Below, piece after piece: positions 25,401-37,700 of a DNA stretch of 64,000 bases. The stretch is taken from assembly GCA_029891345.1 (NCBI GenBank), contig CM056999.1, positions 31,926,418 to 31,990,417 on the forward strand, written 5' to 3'. The first letter of the stretch is position 1. Every line of letters begins with the position of its first letter. Source of the stretch: Dryococelus australis. Its lineage: Eukaryota; Arthropoda; Insecta; Phasmatodea; Phasmatidae. Below the pieces are notes generated by a model. It saw only the letters and a program-made list of their open reading frames with translations. It searched no databases and was not told where the DNA came from. The position numbers were made by a program, and so were the translations under genes.

Positions 25401-26138
25401 GGCATTATTAATGCTCCGTTAATGTAAAATTGTATGTTTGTTAATAATTTAAAGCCGTTACTGATATGAAAATTTATACTATAGTGTGTATAAAACCAGA
25501 AATACTAAATTTAGTTGCTATAAACGTTAAAATTGCTCTGGCAATACAAAGTTAAGAACTAGTTTTATCAACTCGCAGCCTACTTAACTAGGAACCTGCG
25601 TGTGAGTGTGCAACCTGTGTTGCAGTTAGTATTATGAAGCCTAGTTCTGAGTAGTGGTTCTTTTTAAAAGTAATACAAAATGGTCAAGAAATTTATGTAT
25701 AAAATACACGAATGTAGGTTTTACTAACTAGAAAGTTGGTGTTAAAACACACACAAAAATAAGGTGTTAAAATATATCAACACAAAGTACTTAACATCTT
25801 CATTTTGGGTTTTATTTCTGTACTTTCTTTTTATTAACATAATGTTATCATTATAACAATACATTTTCCGTACTGCACTTTGACAATGACTAAATAAATG
25901 TACATTTATAGCAACGACTTGATAAAAATACCATTATTGTAAAAAAATAATAATAAATTTTCATGTTCAGGTCTCTGTAAATTCCAGATTTGTTTACATG
26001 TTCGGTAAAAAAACCAACAGTGTGTAAAATTTTACCCAACACTTATCAGGTATCCAATGAAATCTTCAAACTTCAGTTTATTTAGAAGGGTGTAGAACTT
26101 CATTAACTCAGTTATCTACGTGGTAAAATAATAAGTTA
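25401..26138. other. Unassigned AT-rich sequence
   Basis: No gene, ends or repeats recognised. Confidence 0.35.
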
Positions 26139-26702
26139 CACTATCTACCAAAAAGTAATTGGGCACCTGTCTACAATGTTTGCTCGGTGGTTGTCACCCC
26201 GCTAGAATCTCGTAGGGCTACCTCTTGCGGCTATAACAGCAGCCGCCCTGTCTGGCATGCTCTCTACGAGTGTTTGCAGGACATCCACAGGGATTAGTCG
26301 CCATTCCTCTTGCAACCATTCTGTGAGTTAAGCAATGGTTTTTGGCAGCGCCTGATGAGCCCTCTCCCGGCGATCCAATTCGTCCCAAATATGTTCTATA
26401 GGGTTGAGGTCGGGACTCTGGGCGGGCCAGTCCAATCGGCGAACATTGTTGTCGGCGTACCAGTGCATAGTAGCCCTTGAAACATGGCACCTGGCATTGT
26501 CATCCCGGAAGTAACACGGGTCCATTCCGTAACACCACAACGTTGGGAGCATTTCATTGTCCAGAATATTACAATAGGCCACGGTGTTCATGCTACCACG
26601 GACAAAGACCAGCGGTCCTACGCCGAATGCCGTGAAACACGTCAACTGAGGTACTGAATTACCTATCTTCACGGGTGTCCAATTACTTTTTGGTAGATAG
26701 TG
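26139..26702 (-). mobile_element. Internally deleted Tc1 element with intact ends
   Basis: Terminal inverted repeats start cactatctaccaaaaagtaa and match over ~31 bases with one or two differences. TA flanks both ends (26137-26138 and 26703-26704), the expected Tc1/mariner target duplication. On the minus strand only ~30 bp separate the 3' inner edge of the right terminal repeat from the middle of the transposase. The N-terminal half has therefore been deleted while both ends stayed intact. Confidence 0.92.
26206..26672 (-). pseudogene. Tc1 transposase, C-terminal half
   Basis: The frame encodes the second and third catalytic acids of a DD34E transposase. The motif DDNARCHVSRA is followed after 34 residues by the E in SPDLNPIEHIWDELDRR. 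One in-frame TAA at about 26329-26331 interrupts it just before LTEWLQEEWRLIP. The frame then continues to the family-typical end LVESMPDRAAAVIAA. The helix-turn-helix DNA-binding part and the first catalytic Asp are absent. Codon identity is high compared with the relic at 23600-24960, so this insertion is younger. The protein cannot transpose DNA itself, but the ends could be used by an enzyme supplied from elsewhere. Confidence 0.9.
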
Positions 26703-26704
26703 TA

Positions 26705-27456
26705 TATTTGTATAAGAAGTGTCTGCATATTGCCAAACTGTTTGTTTTTGACCAGATTTGGGTTAACTCATATGAGGTATTATTAAAAATTATACAAAAC
26801 CACTGCCATTAAGTCTATGAAAATGTGTCCCGAAATTGGGTATTTTAGTACGGTAATCTCTAAAGATAATTGTAAAACAATGCATCTATACAATTCAATG
26901 TGCGGTGTAAATATTCTCTAATTTTTCTATTTTAATTATAAATCAGTGACGTAAATTTTTATTATATGTCGTTTCCTGTAATTTTATTCATGGCGAGGAA
27001 ACTTAAAAAAAGAAAAAAAGCCACGAAAGCAGCCGTAAACACATTAACCCTGATTAATTCTTGGTTAAAAATGAAATCTTGATGCTATATAAGTTTGGTA
27101 TGTCCAAACCCTTACGAAAGTTTTTTTTTTTAACTAAGTTATAACTGCCGTATAAGTTATTATATATGTGTAATGTTACATCAATTTTTAACGAGATATA
27201 CACACACTTAAAATATTACGTACATAAACTAGGGTGTTTGAGTAGGCATCCCGAAAAATACTTTGTTTCATAAAGACCTTGTGAAGAAATTTGGTTTGAA
27301 CAGCTTATTAGTCGCAATGTTAGGACTTACTGTATATAACTTAAATAATTCAACGAAAATATGAATTGCGGGGGATAAAAATGTGTTTTGGAAACGACGA
27401 ACGGTTCTCGAAGACGTTACCAGATGATGTCGAGGACAACCAAGTCTTGCATTTAT
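26705..27456. other. Unassigned AT-rich sequence
   Basis: No gene, ends or repeats recognised. Confidence 0.35.
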
Positions 27457-27784
27457 CGCTTGGTTCTTTCACCACGTACAGTTCCATACTTATTATTCTA
27501 GGCAACGATCGCCACCAAGCGTTAGTTGCTGGTGGTTGAGGGGTTACGACGCCCCGTTGTTGCTCTGAGTGTCAAAGGTACGAGGTCTAACCAAGGCCGG
27601 GAATGTTGTAGATTATGAGACGCTTGGTTCTTTCACCACGTACAGTTCCATACTTATTATTCTAGGCAACGATCGCCACCAAGCGTTAGTTGCTGGTGGT
27701 TGAGGGGTTACGACGCCCCGTTGTTGCTCTGAGTGTCAAAGGTACGAGGTCTAACCAAGGCCGGGAATTTTGTACATTGTGAAT
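27457..27784 (+). repeat. Tandem dimer of a 164-bp tRNA-like (SINE) unit
   Basis: Two copies starting cgcttggttctttcaccacg at 27457 and 27621 are identical for ~150 bp and diverge only in their last bases. Each contains ctggtggttgaggggttacg (A-box-like) and, further on, aaaggtacgaggtctaacc (B-box-like), so the unit is probably a small tRNA-derived SINE or a tRNA-like repeat. The near identity implies a recent duplication. Confidence 0.85.
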
Positions 27785-29482
27785 GGATGATCAAAGATTA
27801 AATTATCTAGTATATAATTAAAATAGTGAATGTTGCGTAATTTACGTGTGGACTTTTCGAAAAAGCTGACAAATTATACGTTAGCAATGTAAACAAATAC
27901 AAAAGTTTAAGATCTCTTTTGCAGTAGGCGTTATTTGTTACAATAGCGTGTATTAATACAAACACAGTGGCTTATATATTTAATATGTGTTATGAAATAT
28001 TTACTATGACATAAAAGTAAGAACAGATGAGCATGGTTTGGTGTAAAATTACACTGACTTTGGTGAAAACTCTGCTGCCACATACATTTTGTGTTAAATG
28101 ACATTAGTTTTTTTTTTTTTTTTTTTTTGACAGTGATCTGCTAAGAAACAGAGTTTGCTATGGGTGTAATACGATTTTGTTCCAGTAGCGACCGGTAACA
28201 TACACTGAATTTGAATTATTATTAATCTCATTATCTTTAAGTATGATTACATTTTATTCTGTGTTTGAAACGACTTTTTTTAATTTCCATTAAGGCAGTT
28301 GCTTTTTTTTTCAGAGCAATATTATATTGCTGCGTTTTTTCTTCTAAACCATATTCTACTACAGGAGTAACAGAAGCGTGATTTACGTTTGGATAACTCG
28401 TATATGCAGCCACATTACGTATCTGTCTAAAAAAAAAAATCAATGTAAATTTTAGGAACAGTGTGTTACCTTGAGATAAATCATCATGTTTCATCGCAGA
28501 GCTGCGTTCAGTTGTCATTTTACTTCCCTTGTAATGGCAGGTTTGTGAGATTTTGTTATCTTAAAAAATATTAAATCTAAAGACATTAGAATTAGACTTG
28601 TAATTTTTACAAATTTCTACTCTTAGTATAAATTACGTTGTACTATGTTTGTGGAGTCATGGTAGCAGAATACGGTCATGCGTTATTTAATTCATATCAA
28701 CTCAAAGCTTCACTTTGAATTAATTCATTGTGCTCGACCTACAAATAATTTTCATAACATACGGCTGCCTAGGATCGCATAATAATTTTAAACGTGTATT
28801 TTAAATTTCCCTATCCTTATGTCCTTCCTTTAAATACAAGCTCGGGTACTTGTGTTGCACATTGTCTAGTAGTCATCTGTGATCAAGGCATTTTTGTAGG
28901 TTAGTGTTGGTGTGTTGTCACCTTTTAATTCATGTAAGTTGGCAATATGTATTTTTAAAATGGGTAGCAGAGGTTCAAAATGGACATTGTCCCAATAATT
29001 CACTAATTGAGTGTTATACATCATTAAATAGAGCTTAAAACGAGCTACAAAACGGAATAGGTATAATGTTGCAAATTAATACCTGTGCTATTATAAATTG
29101 TGTTTGAAACGATTCTTGTCCTTTGCTTGTGCTGTGTCAAAATTAATATTGTTACTTTGGATAAACTGCTGCAAAAGAAGCCTTGTCCACCATACCCAGT
29201 ATGAGTTAATAAAATATACTCAATCAAACAGACCCCTGTCCGAAACAATAACAATGCGAGTGCTAATGCTGTATGGCTCCTATTCTTCGGTGTAAAGAAA
29301 ACAAATAATTATAAACTAAAATATTCTCTTTGAAACGAAGTATGTATCTATGGGTTGGTATAAATACAGAGATGATCAGCTGTTTTTATGTTATTTGTTC
29401 CTGCTGGTTTGCCACATTGTTGTTCCACACAAACACTTTTGTCATTCTTTTAGTTTTTTGGAATAATTGTAGACATGAAATA
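27785..29482. other. Unassigned AT-rich sequence
   Basis: It contains a poly-T run near 28109-28130 and further T runs around 28310 and 28430. No domain-bearing ORF is present. Confidence 0.35.
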
Positions 29483-31417
29483 ATGGATCCTCAGTAAAAC
29501 GTTCTACGAAATAACAATATAGTGCCAGTTCAGTCTGACCGAGGAAGAAAGCAGCAGAGAGATCCTGCGAAATGGAAGAGTACCCTAACCAAAGTTCAGA
29601 GGTAACTAATGTTATCATAGCAGATAACTGTTAATGTTCAGAGTATTGAAAGTAGAGTTTAGGAAAGAGACATATTATAAAGTCTATACCAATGAGAGTA
29701 ACTATTGATACACGTATTCTTCAAAATTACTACCAACAATGCCCACCTGCAGACACATTGCCAAACATACATTCTAGTGTTTCGATGTGAACATGCAAGG
29801 TGTGAAAAGGTTTCGCAGCAAGTTCTATGACCTTGCCAAAATGGAGAAAGACATCAAGATGAAACAAAACATTTTATTTTTACGCTCTGTTACAATACCA
29901 TGTCCTAAAAGGTCTCGAGCCAGAACACAGCATATGTCCAAGAAGGGAGTCACAGTAAGATATTGCATTCCTCGATATCGAAAGCTTCAGGAGAACGCCT
30001 TGTGCAAGTATGTCAAAAACATTCCTTACATATTAAATATCTCCAAATCGCGTGTTAAGAGTGTATTAAAAACAGATAAACGACATGGGGTCTTCACCTA
30101 GATAAGCAAGGGGAAGGATCGGCGTTCACAGAAATTTGCTGCAAGAAGACAAAGTGTAAAACAATATATGGAACAGCTTACACCCATTGAGTCACACATT
30201 TGTCGTGACAAATCTAAACGGCAATACATGAATAGTGACTGCAGTTTCAGACATCCGTGGACATCATACAATCCTCAAGTTAATGTTCATTTAAGGGTGA
30301 AATATGACTATTTTAGGTGCGTTTGTGTACAAGGCTATAATGTTAGCTTCGGTAGCCCCGCGATTAACCAGTGTCCACGCTGCACACAGCTAAGGGAGAT
30401 GATTAAAGTAGCAGTCGATCCCACAACGAAAAGTTAACACATGATTGATTTACGAATTCATAAACTGAGGGCTAAAGCATTTTTTTTATTTACTTAGAAC
30501 AGAGGCTGATACAGATGTAACCTATTCTTTTGATTGTGAGAAGAACATGGTTCTACCAAAGATACCAGACCAGTCATGTTATTACTGTAGACAGTTGAGT
30601 TGCATGTCTATAGTTTCACAATGTGTAATGTCACGCCTGAATCCCATCAAAGAGAAGATAATACATTTGTATATACATGGACTGAATTAGATAGTAACAA
30701 GGGATCAAATGAAATTGTGCATTGTGTCCATCATCGTCAGAATAATAAAGAGTTTCAGGAACATCATAACATTGTTAGACTGTTTACCGGTGGATGTAGA
30801 GGACAAAACATAAGTTCAATCACGATCGGAATGGTAGGAAAGTGGCTTTTTGTAGAAGCACCTAAACACATCACACAAGTACATTTACTTTTTACTATTC
30901 CTAGCCATTCTTTTATGCCTCCTGACAAAGTATCCGGACGCATCTGAAAGATTGTGATAAAAAAAGAAACAATAGTACAACCAGAAGGGTATTTTGAGAT
31001 CTTTTCCAAATGTGGTACAGTCATTAGATCAAGTGAAGAAATTATATTTTATGATAGGAAAAAATCAGTGCTGGAAGTAGTTAAACCACCACGATCATAG
31101 TATTTTAGGTTTGCACCTACAAAAGATTCGTAATAGCCTCAACTGCTAAAGGTAATATAATAGTACGAGGAGAAACATCATATTGTACTGATGTAGGGGT
31201 GGGTGAGACAGTTGTGATACGGGGGAAAACGGCTGCGCAAATCAAACCAAGTGTTATCCATGGACCTACTACCGACACTCCCAAAAGCTACATAAGTTGA
31301 AAAACTGCTTGTAAAGCACTATGGACCACAGCGGCGAGACCACGCCAATCTCAAATTTTACAAAAATTCACTAATACGTAAATATGGAAAGAATGATGTA
31401 AGTGAAGACGATGATTA
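29483..31417 (+). pseudogene. Decayed DNA-transposon-type protein, ~640 codons
   Basis: Frames can be followed for nearly 2 kb in one order. The basic start has SDRGRKQQRDPAKWKS, with a stop at codon 5. A charged region follows (29790-30100), ending at a stop after KRHGVFT. Next is IESHICRDKSKRQYMNSDCS (30180), then a CPRCTQLREM zinc-knuckle-like pair (30370). An acidic-motif segment RLFTGGCRGQNIS (30790) follows, then FTIPSHSFMPPDKV (30890). The C-terminal tail ends in a stop at 31415-31417. This order matches a protein family repeated in many arthropod and cnidarian genomes that I regard as a DDE-type transposase (Sola-like is a guess). At least three stops or frameshifts kill it. Terminal repeats were not found. 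Confidence 0.7.
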
Positions 31418-34400
31418 ACCCCTGAGTGATGTGGAATGTGCTGACTAGAAGATAAATAGAACTGTATTTTAAACAGTTACAAGCTTGGTAATTATATTAC
31501 AACGGTTTTTTCAATGGGACAGTTGTACTTAAAATCTTATTTCTCACGCTATTCCAATTATGTTTGGCGTGATATGTATACTTTAAATAAAACCAAATGT
31601 TTGTTTACTTTATTGGTACGTTTTTATATTTAATAGTTATTCTAAAAACAGATAACCACGCCCTTGCAATTTGAATAGATGGGTTTCAAAATAAATCTTG
31701 TTCAATATGTTCTGTTCCTAAACGAATCTTATGCAGATAACTTTTGCAAAGTTGTTCTTGTCCAAACGTTATCATAATTTTACAGCACTTACATTAATGT
31801 ATGTTTTATAAGACAGTGTACAAATGGGTTCCGTTGACCCATTCGATACATATAACCTGCTACTACCATTGCAATAGTACTACAAATTAAACTATAACGT
31901 TTTGTTTTGTTATTTAGCTTAGTTCACCTTTGGGTGGACAAGACCCGTATTGAATCTTTGCTGCTCAAATTTTTCTTTCATAATATTAGTGATTGGGGTT
32001 TTACGAATCGTGTATATACTTTTTAAAATACTAGTTGTTGTATACCTACTTTTTTAAATACATGTGAATACTTATTTTTAAGATGAATGTTTTGAAGTAA
32101 ACTCTTTGCAAACTATCTCTTCTTATTTTTTTTTTATCAAAGCTAAAGAATAATGACTGATTCTTTAAGCAACATTTTGTCACTAGGCCAGTTATACTCG
32201 ACATTTAGTTTGTGATACATTTGATTTTGTTCATAAGTATAACAGACGTCATACTATTTCCTGCAGCTAAGGAAAACTGTCATGCATCCGTCAAATTAAA
32301 AAAAAAAAAAAACACCTTTCACTTCTTTGTATATTACCTACATAAAAAGAGAATAGTGACCTGAATATTCAAATTGGCAAGAAACTGACCATCACCTTAA
32401 ACTGCCTTAGATGCTTCCTCTAAGCTTTCTACAAATCTCGTACTCCATTGCAAGAATTTATGTTAAGAGTTAGCAGTCCTCTCATATTTTCTGTACATTT
32501 GTGTTTCCGCGTTGGCACGTTTCTCAGCAAATAAATATCGCGAGAATGCAATTTTCCATCAGAAAAGATAAAAACCAACAATCTGAGCCCTACTGTTTTA
32601 TATTTGTCAAATTAAAGATATTAAGAAATAAAATAAAAATCGTTATAATGCTAAAAAAAAATGGCACTGTAGAGCTTCTCTGCGCAGTTTCCTTGAGGTG
32701 CAGTAAGAGTAAAACTCTACAGTCGTAGTTATATCTGAGTGCATTCATCGCGTGTAGTAAAATACCACTGTTGCAAATCTCACTTGCCCAGGAAGGCTTG
32801 TCGACGGAAGTACTGCATGAGGGATCAGCGCCTTGCCTGTGTGGGCGATAGGGCACTGGGTGCTCTATTTGTCGCCTTTATCGCTGTGCCTCGAACGTGG
32901 AGAAAAAAAAACTTCACGGTGGTATGCGCTCTTAATAGGCAGAGAACTATCAAAATAATTTGCTTTACACAATATTCTGTGACTACGCTGTATTTCAGCG
33001 TGACATTCTCTTCAGGATGTAGCGGCGGATGTTTGTTTCTTTGCCACATTTGTTGCAAAGACAAAGACTGCGGTTAGTTTTAAACTGCGGTATGAATCCA
33101 GAATATAACATGTGACGTGATGAGTTACAAAAACTTGGGTCTTAGCGCGCAAACAATGCATCACTGACAGATAACTGACCTTCTGCCATGCCTGTAACAG
33201 TAACTTTAAAAGTAAGAGTAATTTCATGGTATTTCTTGATATACATTATTTAGGTATCAGATCTACTGTGCGCGTATTTACGATACCGTTCTGTGTGCAC
33301 GTTAACCTATTAAGTCTTGAAAGAATATGTGCTCAATTTCTACGGTAGTTGGTCTTGATGTTCAAGAGCCTCGTGTAGTACATAATTCCTTGCGCAATAA
33401 GGTCAAAGCACGTGAACATCGTATCTTCATTAAGCCTCCAACTTGAAGCAACTTGTTACCAGAAAATGTGTGTCGTAAGGAGCCATTTGTATGGAAAGTA
33501 CATTAGCGCTGCTTCCCTGGAAGAGTTCATTTGAATTGCAAATCTTTCATTAGGTTACGTTTTACGATGTATTTCTTCAGCAAACGTCCCACATCCGCTG
33601 AAGATTTTTTCGGAAGTTAATAAGGCTTACATTGCAGTGAAAAACAAGAGGAAAAAGAAAAAAACAAGTTTGGATTTTCAGTGCAACAAATAGCAAATAA
33701 AAAACATAAACGACTTTATGTGCTGTGTGCAATACTGACAAAAAGTGAGAAGGTAAATTACATAAATAGGCTCTTTTGAATTCCGTCCTGATAGGAACCT
33801 ATTGAATTAAGTTTTAAATTGAAAGTATGAAAACTAGAGCTGTGTGGTAACTAAATTTTCGTAATACTCCATTCAGAAGGAATAATTACGGTACAGATTA
33901 TATATATATATAATTACGCTGCTTCAATTCTAGTTCATATAAAAAGGGGATATGCGATATCGAGCATTTCACATATTGGGCTAATCGAAAAAAAGAGCAT
34001 TGAAAACAGATACAATTTCTACGTGCGTCGCTTAGAATATAAAATTGACTTAATACGAATTAGTTAAAAAGGAGAAAATGTATCACTATCGTGACAGTTT
34101 ATACGTGAAAATAATTTAAACCAACATGCTTATTAAGTCTCAAATAACTAAACACATTGAAATAGCATGTGAACTTTTGCACCTGATTCAGTTCAGAAAA
34201 ATGATTAATAATATGGTACTTTCATACACGTGGCATAAGTGGTAACAATTCTTTAATATTCGTAACAACAATACTTGTTAGTAACTTCTAATTAATGACT
34301 GTATTCCAGATGCACAATTATCAAGTAATTTCTTTCAATTAATATATGTAATGTGTTCGTAAATACTTAATATAATTTGTGATAATTTATAAGTGTGTTA

Positions 34401-34799
34401 TTTTATAATTTTTTCTAGGGTGTTTTATATTTTTGGCATTTATTTAGAGCACACTTCACTTAAATAATTGGTAGACAGTTGACCTGCGTTTCATATACGT
34501 AGTTGGAAGAGTAAAATTTTGGGTGATATCTACATAGAAATAGCGTTTAAGAAGAAAGGTTTCACATCAGAATACTAGTTTCCGTTTTCTTTATCCGTCT
34601 ATGCTAGTTGAATGAGCTACGGTTTCGTATACATACTATATCAGAGATATGTTTTACGCCGCGGCTAACCAAGAATACTATATAAATTAATGAAGCTAAT
34701 AATATATAAAATAATAATGAAAACGAACCAAGGTTAGACGTAAATAGATACGTAAGTAATGCGATGAGAGAGCCGTAGGAGAAATTTAGTTGTACTCCA
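31418..34799. other. Unassigned AT-rich sequence
   Basis: No domain-bearing ORF in 3.4 kb. Overlapping ORFs on both strands at 32590-33227 show no motif. A poly-A run lies near 32298 and a short (TA) run near 33902. Confidence 0.35.
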
Positions 34800-34992
34800 G
34801 AGAGAGAGAGAGAGAGAGAGGGAGAGATGGAGAGAGGGAGAGAGGGAGAGATGGGGAGGTGGGGAGATGGGGAGATGGAGAGATGGAGAGATGGAGAGAT
34901 GGAGAGATGGGGAGATGGGGTGATGGGGAGATGGGGAGAGGGGGAGGGTGATGGGGGGAGAGAGAGGGGGGGAGGGGGAGAGGAGGGGAGAT
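34800..34992 (+). repeat. Purine tract: (GA)n grading into GGGAGATGG repeats
   Basis: The plus strand is almost pure purine: (GA)n, then units such as gagagatggggagatgg. Open frames on both strands (34604-35131 minus, 34827-35030 plus) are products of the repeat. Such mirror-like purine tracts can form triplex DNA. Confidence 0.92.
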
Positions 34993-35483
34993 CAGGAAAA
35001 GTAGTGAAACTGACGAATAATGATTTGTAAGCTACGAACTCCGTGTAACGACGACAACACAGATGAACACAGAGGAAAAAACCGAAGTAAAATGTGCCCA
35101 GAAAGTGGAAGCCATAACTATGACAACACAAACTAACATGGCAGACTTACTTTGTCATCTACAGATTTGACATTCATTTCGTGAACAGGAATATTTTTCC
35201 TTCTTCAGGATCACACACAGACTGACTGTTTATTTTACTTATGTGTTGTTGGCAACAACTAGCACTGGCTGGACTTTCATTTGATTTTTGCCAATGTTTT
35301 TATATCATTCTGTTGTTTGACGAGGTACAAATTACAGTGTCTGAAGTGGCGTTTGTCCGAAATAATAGTTCATTTTATCACTTAGCCTCGTTACAGAATC
35401 ATGAAACGGTCACATCCGCCTATATTGAACATGTTTAAAAGAGAAAACGGGCTAAAGGGAATTTTCATAATAATTTTTAGGTT
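34993..35483. other. Unassigned sequence
   Basis: No gene or repeat recognised; the ORF at 35241-35438 has no motif. Confidence 0.35.
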
Positions 35484-35990
35484 TTAAAATTTTGGTTGAA
35501 TATATAACAGAGGAAGCGCACAAAATCCGTACACACCTATAAGTCCATCCAATATACTAAGTCCGTATGTATAAACGTGGACCACACCTTTAAGAATCAA
35601 AAAATATGTTTGTGTCCCTCCATGATTTGTGCATAGCTGAATGCACCACTGAGATATGTTGCTCATGTTGATCAACATTCTTGGGGTCACTTCCTCGAAG
35701 GCTGTGCGCATTGCATTTCTGAACTGATCATGACACATTTTCTTTGGCGAAATCCCAAATTGTGTTACCTGGTGTTGTCAGACCAGGGCTTGTTGAACGC
35801 CATGGTCGATCCTCTTCGGATCCAGCGATTCTGGCAGACTACTTTCAAACATAATCAGACAGCAATGTTTCTGTAAACCAGTTCAATATTCTCCAAGTGA
35901 TCGACGACTGACCCATCCCAGAACTACGAAACGTGATAATCTTGGAAAGTGTTGTGTTTCTACAAGATGGGGCGCCGGAACACTTTGCAT
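35484..35990. pseudogene. Rearranged mariner-type transposase fragments
   Basis: On the minus strand the ORF 35738-35484 begins MCHDQFRNAMRTAFEEVTPR, and a frame just upstream reads TTPGNTIWDFAKENV. Both resemble the C-terminal part of insect mariner-like transposases with a DDE_3 core. On the plus strand at 35955-35990 the string VFLQDGAPEHFALAV resembles the second catalytic region of the same kind of enzyme. The two pieces are in opposite orientation and out of normal order, so the relic has been inverted or two insertions abut. All parts contain stops outside the short ORF. Confidence 0.55.
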
Positions 35991-36959
35991 TGGCCGTATA
36001 TTGATGGGCAATGCATCTTTATCGTATAGTTACGCTATGGAACGGTATAATCACCACTTAAAGTCTAATAAAGGCAAGATTTGGACGGGGAAAACTGCAT
36101 GCCAGTTCAGTGCTTTATGCAGAGAAACAATAAATCATTCAATGTACGTGTCTGTACCACATTATTCGAGACCTCTGACGTAAAATGCCCTTCATAAAGT
36201 GTTACTTAAACATTGTGATTCCTAATATTCAAATATTATTCATTTTTTTTCATTTTCATGCGTTTGGAAAGCCTATAAAGGAATAACTTCTCGTCGAACT
36301 ATGTTGAGGTCGTGGTAAAATTATTCATAACGACAGTCATTTTTTGGAACTATTTTGCTACCATTACGTAAAAGATGCTGATAATCTCCAAACGACCTTT
36401 ATAATTTTTCCGTTCCGCAGTAACACATCGAAAAAGAATCGAACTGAAGTCTTTATATAATCCGGAAATTTGGTAGTTGTGGTGCTTCGCAGAAAAGCAG
36501 GTATAAAATGGGAGTTCGCTCGTGTTGTATATTCTGATGAAAGTGCCCCTGTCCGTTTTCTTCGCTGCGCTATTGGCGGATGGGGTCGGTAAAACCACAA
36601 ACGTGGGTGGCTTAGTGCGAAGTACAGTTCGTGTAGCGCAAGAACACCCCGCCGAAGCGATCTGAAACCTGTGCTGTGCAGTTATGCAGCGTACATGGTC
36701 CACTTATCTTCATTTCTCTGAACAAGTAGATTATTATCGTGTGAACTAATACCTTAAATTAATTTTCCGACTGCAAAGCAACTAATAGGCGGTAATGTCC
36801 TTGCTCAAGATAAAAGGAAGTGCGGCACCTTACAAAGATACATCAAAATACTTCTAATTATGCTATGTTTACTAAAAGCCAGGCTGTTTGCATTGTCAAT
36901 CCTTACAACTATGTAAATGCTTAAGTGTGTTTTGTTTTTTGTTTGTTTGTACTTCTTTC
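35991..36959. other. Unassigned sequence
   Basis: No gene recognised. The minus ORF at 36350-36703 and its overlapping partner carry no domain that I can identify. Confidence 0.35.
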
Positions 36960-37500
36960 ACGTTAACAGGGAGCAACGGATCGACGTTATTTTTTGCACA
37001 AATATAGTTGGAGGTCCAGAGAGTGATAATGGCTACTCTTTATCCTACTAAAATATCTCAAACTGTTCCAAAAAATGATGATTAGGTGATGTACATACGT
37101 ACTGGATTAAACTTTTCTTAGGATTTCTGCATAAAAAAACATTGTTAAAAATTTCTCCTTTCTTTTTTGTCTATGGGGTGTTTTACATTACTTCCCAAGA
37201 GCCGCTGTAGATCAGTGGCTAGAGAACCTGATAGAGTGGAGCCGCAGAAGCTCAGTGGGTAGAGAACCCGATAGTCGGACCGCTGTAGCTCAGTGAGTAG
37301 AGAACCATCAGTGGGGCCGCAGTATTTCAGTGGGTAGAGAACCTTACAGTGGGGCTGCAGTATTCTAGTGGGTAGAGCACCCGATTATGGGGCCGCAGTA
37401 GTTCAGTGGGTAGATAACCCGATAGTGGGGCCGCAGTAGCTCAGTGGGTAGAGCACCTGATAGTGGGGCCGCAGTATCTCAGTGGTATCTCATCCAATTC
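36960..37500 (-). mobile_element. Dispersed element E1, second copy, inverted
   Basis: Positions 37201-37490 hold about eight 37-40-bp units such as gccgcagtagctcagtgggt plus agagcacctgatagtgggg. They are the reverse-orientation counterpart of the array at 16128-17455. The adjacent 37105-37195 (gtactggattaaacttttct and aggattt) matches the reverse complement of 17460-17575. Only the right part of the element is present. Confidence 0.82.
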
Positions 37501-37639
37501 CCAAAGATTATAAGTTTTAATCTTAGGAACAGACAACCACGCGGCTAAAGAGAAAAATGCATGTATGGCAATACAGTTATGCTTACAAACATCACATATG
37601 CTCAATATGCCTTAACCTGCCCCCTCTCCACCCAGCCCC

Positions 37640-37700
37640 AATTGGTTCTGAATCACTTGGGTGCTAACTCGGTGCTCGGTTGAGCTATACCAAGGTCCCA
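37640..37700 (-). mobile_element. Possible tRNA-like SINE head
   Basis: On the minus strand gtgggaccttggtatagctc followed by aaccgagcacc resembles the start of a tRNA. The B-box candidate gtgattcagaacc is weak. No second copy was seen. Confidence 0.35.

Noticed and set aside
32590-33227. Several overlapping ORFs on both strands
   Set aside because: They cover the same DNA in different frames, lack motifs, and include homopolymer-derived Phe/Lys runs.
34604-35131. 175-codon ORF, Ser/Pro-rich
   Set aside because: Its middle third is the purine tract read on the other strand; the ends are unrelated and have no domain.
36350-36703. 117-codon minus-strand ORF and its overlapping partner
   Set aside because: Cys-containing but without any spacing that fits a known finger, and the second frame overlaps it entirely.
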